From assembly GCF_947179515.1 (NCBI RefSeq), contig NC_067481.1, positions 41,706,547-41,770,546 of the forward strand: a stretch of 64,000 bases of DNA, read 5' to 3'. The notes below the pieces were generated by a model. The model was not told the origin of the DNA. It saw only the letters and a program-made list of their open reading frames with translations, and ran no database searches. The stretch comes from Apodemus sylvaticus. Lineage: Eukaryota > Chordata > Mammalia > Rodentia > Muridae. Positions 1 through 10,807 of this stretch are shown here, piece by piece. A program made the position numbers and the translations under genes. Every line of letters starts with the position of its first letter. The first letter of the stretch is position 1.

Positions 1-829
1 CAACATTGTTAGACACTGAGAATCTGTGGACTTTCCAGCTGGATCAGTCATCCATCTAGTTTCAAAGCCAAAGCTGGGGAGTCAATGGGTGGAGTGTGTC
101 TGCACTAGCTCTTCCATGATGAGATAGCCATCTTGCTTTGAGGCCAGCATCCAAACCTTCACCTCCACACAAATGCTACAGCCTTGGAACTGCAATGGCA
201 GCTCTGGGTGAAAGCCATGGGAGGTATCATCGAGCAAGGACCAGGCAAATCTTTGGGTATTAGGGAGCCAATAAATCATGGTTACTGTCATGGCATTCAT
301 GGAAGCAATGACAACCATGAACTTGAAACATCAGCAGAACTTATGGCTTGCATGAATAGATTTTTCATGGTTCTTGGATATGGTGAAAAAGCTGGATGGG
401 ACACTTTTCTCCAAAACAGATAGTTTGGGGTGACCTGAACTGTCTGGGTTGTGAGGTGATGAGGACTGTGCCATAATAGGCATCTTCTATTCTCACTGTG
501 GCTGAGCCGGTACACAACTACATCATCTTGTTCTCCGCACCCTCTTCCCAGGAAAGTTAGGATAACCTCATATGCCAACTTCTCATCAGGAGCCTTATAA
601 TATAATTCTGATTTAATGATAATTTTAAACTGAAAATCTTGATTTTTTTTTACTCGGTATCTTTTAGAACTTCTATCCAGTTAATAAAGGAAAGGTTTCA
701 AAATTGCAAGGTGCTCCAAACCATAATCCAATTAATGTCCTTGATGATTTATTTAGATTGTGAGGCCCTCATCAAGGTCCTGGTAGTCTAAGTGTGCTAG
801 TATTGTTAATCTGGGTTTTTGTTTGCTTT
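1..829. other. Non-repetitive sequence, no gene recognised
   Basis: Two minus-strand open frames (578-297 and 318-82) adjoin in different frames and have fairly protein-like composition. That would suit a decayed retrocopy, but I cannot name a parent gene and see no poly(A) tail. The AT-rich part at 600-760 shows nothing else. Confidence 0.4.
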
Positions 830-958
830 CTGAGTTAGGGCATTGATATGCAGCCTAGGCTGGCTGGAACTCACTATGTAACCCAGACTTGCCCCAAACT
901 CACGATTTTGCTGTCTCAGTGCCCAAAGAATGAGACGAGGTAAGCACCACTATGTTCA
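830..958 (-). mobile_element. B1-type SINE, diverged
   Basis: Read on the minus strand it carries a B1-like body: the + strand shows CCTAGGCTGGCTGGAACTCA and the GTAAGCACCACTATG end. It is well diverged from the consensus. Confidence 0.75.
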
Positions 959-972
959 GATTCTATCTCTTT

Positions 973-1167
973 TGTTTTTTTAAGACTTATTTATTTATTT
1001 TATTAATATATATGAGTGCTCCATCTGAATTACTCTTGTGTGCCATCAGAGGGTATCAGATCCCATCATAGGTGGTTGTAAGCCACCATGTGATTACTGA
1101 GAATTGAACTCAGGACCTCTGGAAAAACAGCCAGTGCTCTTAACTGCTGAGCCATCTCTCCAGCCCC
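973..1167 (-). mobile_element. B2-type SINE
   Basis: The + strand starts with the T-rich tail (TTTTTTTAAGACTTATTTAT) and ends with the reversed tRNA-related head, GAGCCATCTCTCCAGCCCC. The element is nearly full length. Confidence 0.93.
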
Positions 1168-2242
1168 CATCTACCCCTGTTTTCTAGATGAAGAAATTGA
1201 GGCAGTTAGGCTGAAGTGAGCAAGGAGACGAGAGCAGGGGAGTGGAGGAGCTGAGATCTGAGATTGGAATCCAGAGTTGTTTGCTCCTGGACTAGTCCTC
1301 TCTCTCTCTGCTCTAATGTTACTATCGGAGCCTTTCTTCTTCAACCCCTCTCTCTCCTTCTGGTTCTTCTATCTCTTCATCTTAAGGCTTGCCTCTCACA
1401 TCCTGTAAGGGTTGGCTTGGTAAGAGGGCAGAGGATACATGGAATGTAAGGGAAGGCAGTTCTCACACTTCCTGTGCATTTCTCTTTAGAAAAATCCATC
1501 AAGACTTTTTAATCCATCAAGACTTTGGGGTCCACCTGCCATGACCATACCTGGGACAATTTATTGCTCTGAATCCCTCAACTCCACAATGCTCAAGTTA
1601 GCAGGCTGATTCTTCAACTATAGCTTAGCACTTCCTTCTGTGTCTACTAAACCAGCGCTGTCAGGTTCCTCAGCCACTGCCCCGCCTCCTTTCTTTCCAG
1701 CCCATTTGGTGTCAGGCAATTTCTCACCACCTTCTCTAGGCATCTGTCTCCCTGAATGCTGGTACCCAAACCTAGGTCATCTGCTGTGACCATCCCATGC
1801 CCCTGATGATTCTAGGTTGTTGTCTTTCTTGAGGATTTTCTGTCTCCTTGATGGCAAATGATTTCAATAGTTGGCAAGCTTTGCAGTGCTTGGTGGCTTC
1901 CTGTAGACTCCAGAGTCTAGAGGGCTTTTGTGTCTTTTCTGCCATGCTCCGTGGAGTTGCTCTTGCCCTTCCCCATTCCTCTTCCAGGTGATGCAATACT
2001 TTTAGACTTTGGCACTCTCAGAAATCTTATCTTCTCCAGCGAAAACAGAGACCATGAGATAAGAATCCTCCAGCACCTACGTAGAAACGACTTCTGTCTT
2101 CGTGTTAGTGCATGTCCCCTGTCTCAGGTAGAGAGCTCCTTGCTCTTGGAGAGAGTTCCGCTTCCATCTGAATTTCTAGTTTCCAGTTGCTTCTCTTAGA
2201 AACTGACACTCTTTGCTAGTTCTGGGCCACCTTTGTTGTTTT
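1168..2242. other. No gene seen; minor tandem duplication
   Basis: The sequence is mostly unique. A 16-base unit (AATCCATCAAGACTTT) occurs at 1493-1508 and again at 1511-1526. The short open frames have no family resemblance. Confidence 0.5.
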
Positions 2243-2377
2243 CTTTTTTTAAGATTTATTTATTTATTTTATGTATATGAGTACACTGTAACAATACAGA
2301 TGGATGTGAGCCATCATGTGGTTGCTGGGAATTGAATTCAGGACTTTTGCTTACTACGGCCCTGCTCATTCCAGCCC
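2243..2377 (-). mobile_element. B2-type SINE, 3' part
   Basis: Reversed A-tail (TTTTTTTAAGATTTATTTAT) followed by GTGGTTGCTGGGAATTGAATTC. The head is damaged (CTACGGCCCTGCTCATTCCA). Confidence 0.88.
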
Positions 2378-2550
2378 AAAGCTTTATTTATTATTCTATG
2401 TAAGTACACTGTAGCTGTCTTCAGACACACCAAAAGAGGGCATCAGATCTCATTACGGATAGTTGTGAGCCACCATGTAGTTGCTGGGATTTGAACTCAG
2501 GACCTTCAGAAGAGCAGTCAGTGCTCTTACCTGTTGAGCCATATCTCTTT
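2378..2550 (-). mobile_element. Second B2-type SINE, abutting the first
   Basis: Begins with CTTTATTTATTATTCTATG, runs through GAGCCACCATGTAGTTGCTG and ends with the GTTGAGCCATATCTC head. It is in the same orientation as, and directly adjacent to, the copy at 2243-2377, suggesting insertion into the first element's head. Confidence 0.9.
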
Positions 2551-3554
2551 ATCTCTTTCTATCTCGTTTCTTTCACCCTGCATGCTAAATTGCCCTCATT
2601 TTTTTTTAAAAAATGCATTTTCTGTAATCTTATATTCCCTTCAGTGTTCCCCATATCTCACCGTCTTTTTATGAAATGTGTTTTTGAATATTTGTCTATA
2701 CATTCTCCACTGCAATAGTTCCCTATCCAGTTGCTGTTTATCTTCCACATCCATCACGCATCTGAACGTCTTAGAGTCTCAGAGGTGTCTTCCTAGCCGA
2801 TAAGAAGATTTCTTCATGTTTTGACCCAACGTGAATTCATACTCCCTGTCAACCTTGCTCACAATATTTTTTGTCTAGGACTTCAGTTTCATCTGCTCAC
2901 TGGATGCACACATGAATGTCTCTCAACTCCAATGAGTTCACTCCTCCTTCCTGATTTCTGTCTTCCCTCTATGTTTTCTTTCTTCAACCAAAACGGAATA
3001 TGCATCCAGGCCACATGTAATACTTCTGCCTGAGAATGCCTAAGGGATTTGATGTGTGGGAGATGTGATCTGGGGCTGGGATTGTGGAGGTGCATTTCTC
3101 TCTGTTGTTGTATATGTTGGTTTGGGTTGTCTTGGGGGCACTTTATGGAGAAATGCTGCAATGGACATTGGTGCTGTCCATATTATATTTTAATGGCATT
3201 ACTGCAAGTGCCAGGCACCGTGCTAAGTACATGGAAAGCAGCTACCATAGCCACAAAGCCTGGCTCATGTCAGATCCATTATCTACCATGAACCCACACT
3301 CATGTACTCAAGAGAGCCCAGGTAGAAAGAAGAGAGCTGTGTTTTAATCCTGCCTTCTTCCTTCTGAATCTAATGGTCACTGGTCTTTGTCCATTTAGAT
3401 CTAGAAAAACCTTTTGTATTCATTTCCTCTTATCCATCCCAGAAGCCCTTGCCTCAGCCTGAGTTCTGATAAAATAACTTACCAACATTTCTTGCCAAGA
3501 GAAGCCCATTCACTCAGTCTATCGTTTATGTTTTAAACTGATTTTTCTTTTTCA
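2551..3554. other. No gene seen; MIR-like fragment
   Basis: Around 3206-3236 the sequence GTGCCAGGCACCGTGCTAAG matches the core of the ancient MIR SINE. Otherwise the stretch is unique and non-coding in appearance. Confidence 0.5.
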
Positions 3555-3957
3555 AATCATTAATCTCTCTCTATGTGTGATACATGCATGCATACATGTA
3601 TGTGAGTGTGTGTATATGAGTGTACATGAGTTCGCATGTATATATGAGTGTGAGTGCATGAATGTGTATATATGAGTGTATGTGCATGTGTTAGTGTGTA
3701 TGTGCATGTGTCAGTGTGTATGTACGAGTGTGTGTATGTGTGTTAATGAGTGTGCCTGTACGTATGAGTATATATGTGGATGTGTGTTTGAGTGTGTGAG
3801 TGAGTGTGTGTATACTTGTGTTAGTGTGTATATGTGAGTGTGTATGTGTCGAATGATTGTGTATGTGTGTGTATGTGTATGTGTGAGTGTGTGTAAGTTT
3901 GAGTGTATATATGTGAGTGTAAATGCATGTATGTGTGTGTGTGTGTGTGTATACACC
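3555..3957. repeat. (TG)n-rich low-complexity block
   Basis: About 400 bases of interrupted TG with GTATG and GAGTG variants, ending in a clean (TG) run at 3931-3950. It creates spurious His/Thr-rich frames on the minus strand. Confidence 0.95.
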
Positions 3958-4095
3958 ACAGTTCATATGTGGAGATCAGAGGACAGTCTGTGGAAGTCTG
4001 TTCTCCTTCAACCATGTGGATCCTGAGGACTGACTTCAGGCTGTCAGACTTGGTGTTAAAGACTTTTACCCACTAAGCAATCTCACAGATCTAAG
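3958..4095 (-). mobile_element. B3-type SINE, reversed
   Basis: The + strand shows the reversed B3 pattern GGAGATCAGAGGACAGTCTG, then ACCATGTGGATCCTGAGGAC and the head-like CCACTAAGCAATCTCAC. Confidence 0.75.
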
Positions 4096-4914
4096 ATTCA
4101 ACTATTGAGTATGGCCATCTTGAGAAGCTCAGGGAATATTCAGTCACATTAACAACCACAGCTTTTCAAGTACCCTTTGTCTGTAGTGATACTCACTTAT
4201 CTATCTCTTCCAGAATATCACCCTTCAAGCACTGCTTGCCTTGCCTAAGAAGGCAGATGCCCTTTTCTGGGATAGCTTCGTCTTGCTTTGTACCACACAG
4301 AGCTTTGTATTTTCTTAGCATGCTTCCTTTCCAATTTAATAGTTTTCACTTTGTGTGTGCTTGAAATGGGTGTGGTGTGTTCAGCTTCTCTACCACATGC
4401 ATGCTAAGATCGACAGGACTACTAATTTTCCTTTGAATCTATCTCAGTACCTAGGGCAGTGCCTGTCATTCATTCATCTACCAATCATTTATTCATTCAC
4501 TGAGTAAGTGGTAAGTATTTGTTCTTATTTACCAGATATGTGTTTGCTGAACTAATGGATGAATAAAGAGTTGGGAATGGTTAGGCCTTGGCTAAGTAAT
4601 GGGTCAAATACTAGAAATAATTTCTGGCTGAGTTTGACCACAGAGAAGACAGACTCACGAGATTCATCCCTGCACTGAATCACTGCCTGACCTTGGCCAA
4701 CAGTAAAGCTGGCTCAGACCTTCTGTGAAGAAGGGAAATGATACATTGGCAAATTCTTCCTGTTCATTCACTCTGCCCTCTTTTCACTTCCAACGTAGTT
4801 GTCAAAGGGTGAAATGCTTCACTTCTGGAGAGTTCCCCATAAGACAGGATATGAGGCTTAGTGCCCAGGCACACTCTTCTTTTATTAAAAAATTGTTTTA
4901 TTAAAAATACATTT
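4096..4914. other. No gene seen; MIR-like remnant
   Basis: Unique sequence. The region 4440-4520 (CAGTGCCTGTCATTCATTCA) resembles the 3' part of a MIR or L2 relic. No open frame of interest. Confidence 0.4.
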
Positions 4915-5345
4915 GTGTTGAGATTTTGTCTGTTGCTATGTATTGTAATGCTAAATTCTATACCAGAAGGTCTGGACCCATGAGAGACTTCTCGTGTTTA
5001 CAAGCTCTTGTTGTGCAAACCTTGTTACTGGATTTTAAACTATTGGTTAAATAAAATTGACGACAGCCAATTACTGGAAGGATTAGAGGTATGCGGGTTT
5101 GGAATAACCTGCTTAAAGGAGAGAAACTAAAAGAGGGAGAAGAAGAAGAGGAGAGAGGAGGAAGCTAGAGAGCAGGGAGATGGACCATGAGCACATGGCC
5201 GGGAGAAACAGCAAGTATCTGGGGTACACTACTGGGGAAGCAGCCAGGACAGCAGTTAGGAGAGTAGGTTAGGGCTAACCTCTCAATGATTGTCAAAGCC
5301 AAATAAAATGACCACAGTATGAGTCTCACTTATTTGTAAAGTAGT
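4915..5345 (+). mobile_element. Rodent ERV-type solo LTR
   Basis: It begins TGTTGAGATTTTG and includes GGACCCATGAGAGACTTCTC, a promoter-like TTAAATAAAATTGACG near 5047 and a GA-rich middle. The end is AATAAA at 5302-5307 followed by GTCTCACTTATTTGTAAAG. No internal retroviral genes adjoin it. It shares its body layout (GACAGCCAAT core, GA-rich segment) with the copy at 31945-32275. Family name not assigned. Confidence 0.65.
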
Positions 5346-6763
5346 TGGGGATAACCTTAAATTGATTATACTACAATTTTGATCATATTTCCCCTCCCCC
5401 AGCTCCTCCCCAGGAAGACTGTTTAACTGTATTTTATTACATCCTTGGACACCCTTGTAGGCTGAGCAATATGAAAACCACTGTGCCATTAGAGAAGGGG
5501 GTGAGACAACCTACCCCAGGTCTCTGGCAAAAGTGTGGTGGAGTGAAGGTTAGGAAATATGTCCTCTTTATTCCCCAGTAGCACAGGGCAGATGCTCTAA
5601 CATTGCCATGCAAGGCATCATGCAGGAAAGAGAGGCTACACAGGAAGACTGAAAAGCTGCTGAGGTCCACAGCAGGATGCACCTATACCTCAGCCCAACC
5701 CAATTCCTTCTTATCCCTATCTCTCGCATGTGTTTTGCTATATAATCTAATCTTCATCTCCTTGGGCCAAACACCAAGACTCTGGTTCCCTTTCCCCTCT
5801 CCAGCTTCTGCTGCTCAGTTTTCCTCAGCATTCTTAGTTCCAGTTCCCCATTTTTATGCTATTTCTTACTTAGTTTTCACCTCTTAAAAAATTGTCACAG
5901 ACCATACAGGCAGTTTTGGTGACATCAGATGTCCCATTTGGAGGGATGATACAGATTTTTTTTTCCAGAGCAATACTAGTTTCTGGGACTTCTAGGAAAA
6001 TATGTCAGAAAAGCTGACTCCTATGAGCCCCACCCTTGATATTTGTGTCTTGTGAAATGAACTGCTCTCCCAGTTTGATGAAGCATTGGGGCCTTAGGGA
6101 GGCCTTTAGAGAAACCTAGAGTCTCTTGGTTTACATGTTTTCACTGGAAAGCCTTGGTCATTGTGTGTAGCCTTTTTCTCCTCACAGATTAAGATTTAGG
6201 GTACTAAAAACCTACAAAGTAGGGGACTTCCCTTCCACAAATGGGTGCAGACTTCAGGTATGAGCAACCCCTGGCATTGTTGTCTAAGTTTTGTTCCATA
6301 AATTGATCCCAGGCTGTGGTCCCAGGAAGCCAAGGTCAGGGCAGTGGCCAGTACCCTGCTTCCTATCCAGAGCTCCCTCTGACCCCAACTAGCTCTCTGT
6401 GGTGGAGGTGGGAGCGAGAGTGCAGGCTCTGAGCAGATAAAGGGTTTCTTTGAGTCTCATCTCATGTCCAGAAGGAAGCTGGAACAGGATAAACAACCTC
6501 AGTAAGATAATGGCATTCCCCTCACTGGTCTCAGAGGAAGACATCCATCACTTACTCATTCCCTTGTTCTCCCACTTGCCTTTCGCTGAAGCCTTAGGGA
6601 AAGCTCATTCTGTGTCGAATGTTTTGCCTGGGATGCTGGGACTTGGTAAAGCACAGTTGATGGCTTTTGGGTCAGCAGGGTGCACTGAATGTGTAAGTTT
6701 GTCTAGGCCTCTTCCATTTCACCATCCAATGAACAGTGCCCTTCACCAGGATCCAGAAGCTAG
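5346..6763. other. No gene seen
   Basis: Mixed unique sequence with a pyrimidine-rich part at 5690-5840. Chance frames such as 6450-6818 show no domain signature. Confidence 0.45.
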
Positions 6764-7126
6764 CTGTTTTCCCTGTTGCTGTGGCAAAATACCCGACAAT
6801 GTAGGCAACTTAAGGTAAAGGGGATTATTTGTCCTCATAGTTGGAGACTGCAGTCCATCACAACAGAGAATGCATGACAGCAGGAGCCCACGGCAGCTGG
6901 CACACTGCCTCTGCAGTCAGGCACCAAAGACAGATGAGCACTGGTGCTCTGCTCACGTTCTCCTTTTAATTCAGTCCAAGGACCCTCACCACAGAATGAC
7001 ACTGCTCCCATTCAAGATGGATCCTCTCACCTCAATTAGTCCAGTCTAGAAACTCTTCAGAAGACGTGCCAGAGGCTTGTCTCCTTAGTTCTTCTAGATC
7101 CTGTCAAATTGTCAATCAAACTAACC
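6764..7126 (+). mobile_element. Rodent dispersed element (family not assigned)
   Basis: The pattern GTTGCTGTGGCAAAATACCC opens the copy and GATCCTGTCAAATTGTCAATC closes it. The same head and tail motifs recur at 30219-30640 and 33930-34260, showing one repeated family in different stages of decay. Confidence 0.65.
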
Positions 7127-9535
7127 TTTGTGGTCTTTAATACTCCTTTTCTGGGTTCTGCCAGGCTCCCAAGTGGGCTTTCTGCCTGCAACCTCAACCT
7201 CCAATCCAACATCCACTGTGCTACCAGCACACCTGGAAAGGCCAAGCAGGCTGTGTGCTTGCTCTGCTAAGAATTCTTCAATGGTTCCTCTCTGTCCTCA
7301 GCATGACCACAGCACTGACAGCCCAGTCACGATGTGGCACCTACCTAGGACTGCAGCTTTACCTCTCCCCTCTTTCTCCATGGACTCTGGCTCCTCGGAA
7401 GCCAGCCCGGTTTATAGGGATCTTCATTTCCTTTGGTTGAAAGGCAGGCTTCTGGGTGTCTGGGCAAGCTGCTGCTTCCTTTTCGTGACAGGTCTTACCC
7501 TTTGCCACCAGACCATTATTTCCTGATCTTACTGCTCCATAGCAGTGGCTTGTGTCTCCCAGGAGCCATCTCAGGAACAAATGACTCATTCTCTGATGAT
7601 TGAGTCTATATATCAACCAGACCAAACAAAAAGATGCCCAGATGGCTGGACAAATGTTCTTTCTAGCTGTGTCTATCATGGAAGTTCAAGAAGAAACTAG
7701 AATTTAAGAGTATCCTGAGTGAAGAATACTACCCTTGCTAATGTGAACTGGAATCTTCCAGTTCATTGAGGGGCCATCCTGGACAAAGAGGAAGGAGACA
7801 GGCCAATGTCTCCCTCTATTAGAGCTGGGACATCCATGTTCTAGTAAACTTAGACATCAGCTCTTGGTCCTTAGACCTTTGAACTCAGGCTAAGACTTGT
7901 CAGCACTAGTCCCGTGACTATGCACTTGGGCTACAACTGCTCTCCCAGCTATCCTGGGCCACCAGCTTGCAGATGTGGTCAGCTTTCACACAGAAGCCAG
8001 TTGTTCCTAAGCAGCTCTTCCTGTACATCTGGAAGCAGCCTTTTCTTTTTGTTTCTCCCGAGAACCCTGACAAAAGCATCAGACAGTTCTGCAACTTGTC
8101 AGGTTTGCTGCATCCCATTAGTATCTCTGATATCTCCTGCCTGGATGATGCCTGGTCCCTGTCTGGTCCCTGATGGTGCTCACTAACAATATTCTTGTTT
8201 GGCAAGCACTGGAGAAAGGCTGTGGGAAACTAAAGTCTGTGCTGTCTGCTCTAAAACTGTTTGGAAAAATGCAGCGTTTGGCATCTGGAGCGTTGGTGAA
8301 GGAAATATGCTTGGCTCTCTGGAGGAACAAAGGGGCTCCCAGGAGACCTGCAGAGGCTGGGGGTGAATGGACAGCTTAGTCACTGCAGCAGGGAAAGTCC
8401 ACATGCATTCCTGAGTCTAGTCTTATGATCATAGACCCTTCTGTGCAAGTTTCCAAAAGAAAAAAAAAAGCCATTCGCCTTTCTCTGTCTCGGACTCTGT
8501 TTCCTTCTCTCTCTCCTCCCATTCTTCCAGAATTTGTCTCTGCTTCAAATCCAGGGTTCTAGCCCCAAATTTCTATTCATTTCATTCAAATTGGCTAAGC
8601 TGGGGCTTGGAAAACTAGAGGATCAACCTCATGTTCAGTGACTTACTGGACTTAAGAGCTGAGAGTCTCCCCACCTGTCAACTCTTGGGATCTCCTGGAC
8701 ATCTCAGCAAGCTTTCTACTGCTGTCATGCCCTAGGTGTTATTTCCACGGCTGTTCAGGGTCCCCCACCCCGTGCATTGCTCTTCTGCCCTGGGTTCTCC
8801 TCCACTGCTGAACAGGTACATCTGATCTGTCGATAGCTGCCACGTCCAATTGGCTGTTTCTTTCTGCTGTACACTTTCATTCACCAATTCACTAAAATAA
8901 CTGGAAGCCTCTTGCGGGACAAATACAAGGGCTATGGTCAGCACATACTACATGCAGGGTACTTGCTGTACTAAAGCTCTCTTGATTCTCTCGTAACCCT
9001 GAGCAGAGTGATGGTCCCAATTCTTCCTTTGTGCAGATGAGAATGCTGAGGTGGGGCCAAAGGATGTTATGTAGGCAGGTGACAGATGTGGCCTGTTGTT
9101 TGCTTCTTGTCCACTGTCTTCCCATGGGTGCAGTTCTCTCAGAGATTCACTGGTGCCTCAGCCTGTAATGACTCTGGCCCTGGCAGCCAGAAACCTGGGG
9201 TGATTCTTCCATCAAGTTCAGTTTTGTCTCCCTGGGCTAAGGCTTGATGATGAAAACCTCTGTTCTGCTTTTAAAGTCCTTCAAATTAAAAAAATCACAA
9301 CTTGCTAATGCTTAGACAGAGCAAAAAGGTAGATTTGACCCTTCTGCTGCAAGGTAGCCGTGGGACTGAGTTTGAGAATCTTAAGAAATTGTGACTTGGG
9401 CAATTTGCCCACCTACCTGGTCTTGGGATCTGGAATTCTCAAGCCTGTGGGTGTATCTTTCTGCTAATGCATATTCTCAACAGCACCATCTTATCTGGGA
9501 GATTTTAAAATCAGTTTTTATCACACTGTTCTCAT
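7127..9535. other. No gene seen
   Basis: About 2.4 kb of unique-looking sequence. Open frames at 7128-7526 (+) and 8173-8379 (+) have ordinary composition and no splice-site framing or known motifs. A short A-run lies at 8460. Confidence 0.45.
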
Positions 9536-9589
9536 ATACATGCATACATACATACATACATACATACATACATACATACATACATACAA
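9536..9589. repeat. (CATA)n microsatellite
   Basis: About 12 tandem CATA units, nearly uninterrupted, followed by CAAGC. Confidence 0.97.
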
Positions 9590-9769
9590 GCTTTTCTTTA
9601 GAAGGGTTCTTTTCCCCCCAATGTATATAAAATCATTTAGAACGCAATCATTTTATAAGCACCACAAAACCCAAATCAATATTATTTGCCGTAAGTACAA
9701 TCAGAGTGAGCTTTGTTTTTCTATTTGAACTTGAGGCAGCTTTCTGACCAGTGTTGAGCAATGAGCTTA

Positions 9770-9902
9770 CTTGAGGGTGGGGAGAGAGGGAGAAGGGGGA
9801 GGAGAAGAACAGGAGAAGGAAGAGGAAGAGAAAGAGGAGGAGAGGAGGCAGACTGGGAATGAGGAGGGGGAGGAGGACTAAGGAGTGTGGAGGAGGAGAG
9901 CA
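9770..9902 (+). repeat. Polypurine tract
   Basis: About 130 bases of almost pure A/G with GGAGG, GAAGAGG and GAGAGG units. Such tracts can adopt triplex (H-DNA) form. The Leu/Pro/Ser-rich frames on the other strand are artefacts. Confidence 0.9.
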
Positions 9903-10666
9903 TTTAACAAGAGCAAGCACTGCCATCTTCCTTCTGGATCAATAGCAAGATCAGAAGAGAAATAGGAGAAGAACGCCTTCCTCCTCAAGGGACTGTCCTG
10001 ACTTTCTCAGGCCATAGGCTCTAACACCGTAGAGTGTTTAGCAAAGTGACTCCCACTGGACCTCACCTTAGCAGCAATATCCTGCCACCAGGCTGATGGA
10101 GGACTTGTGTTTTGCTAATGGTAGAAGAGTCCAGGTAGAGTCCACTTAGGCACTTGTAGAATGCCAGGGTGACACTTAAGAGTGACGAGGAAGCCCAGAG
10201 AAAGCCTGGCTCACTCTTTCCTCTTCCCATATGTGACTCTGAACAGAATCTGGGGAACTGGGACAAGGGAAGTTGACTGCTATCCCCTAAAGGAAATTAG
10301 AAAATGGGAAGCCTTGTCCAAGACTCTGCGCATGTTTGGACATTTGTCCTCATTGGTCAAAGGCTCTGGGGTTGTGGGACTTCTTCTTCTTATAGGCAGC
10401 CCCTGTTTGCAGCCCATGTTATGGAGAGAGGTACTTTTCAAAAACAGTAGATGTGCTGAGTGAGAGAAGACAGAAGTTCTAAAAGGACCTGTAGAACCAT
10501 GAGTACAGAAAGGGCTGAGGTTTGGGGTTGGGAGGGGAGCATCCAGCACACACTGTGGGACCCCACCTGTCATACACAGAGGCAGGAATCAGATAAGCAT
10601 GAGCTTCCTTGGGCCTTAGTTTATCCCCCCCCCCCGCCCTTACTAGTCTGCTGATGTGCTATGCAG
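9903..10666. other. No gene seen; short C-run
   Basis: Unique sequence. A (C) run at 10625-10635 forms part of the pyrimidine tract before the candidate exon at 10667. Confidence 0.4.
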
Positions 10667-10807
10667 ACCCAGAGAGGTTTAGTGATGATGAAGAGTGCAT
10701 TTGGTGGAAAGAGGTATATGTTGGAGATGTTCTGGATTCTTTGACTTCTCTAAGTGACCCATTTGATCCACCCTCTCCCACGAGTGAGTGGATGAAGTAT
10801 GGGTCAG
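10667..10807 (+). other. Candidate 141-nt cassette exon (unproven)
   Basis: A poly-C/T tract (10622-10640), a TTACTAG branch-like site and an acceptor CTATGCAG (10659-10666) precede this segment. CAG at 10805-10807 is followed by a perfect GTAAGG donor. The enclosed 141 nt are open in phase 1 to phase 1, so inclusion would add exactly 47 residues. The peptide is acidic and includes PERFSDDEECIWWKE and DPFDPPSPTSEW. No family is recognised. An alternative acceptor at 10645-10646 would make it 161 nt. Confidence 0.2.

Noticed and set aside
3691..4026. His/Thr-rich open frames on the minus strand
   Set aside because: Produced by (TG)n-rich DNA. The same applies to frames at 23281-23713, 36165-36477 and 38896-39281.
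8173..8379. Amphipathic 68-residue frame
   Set aside because: Protein-like to the eye but without splice framing or any known family, and an overlapping frame on the other strand is equally open.
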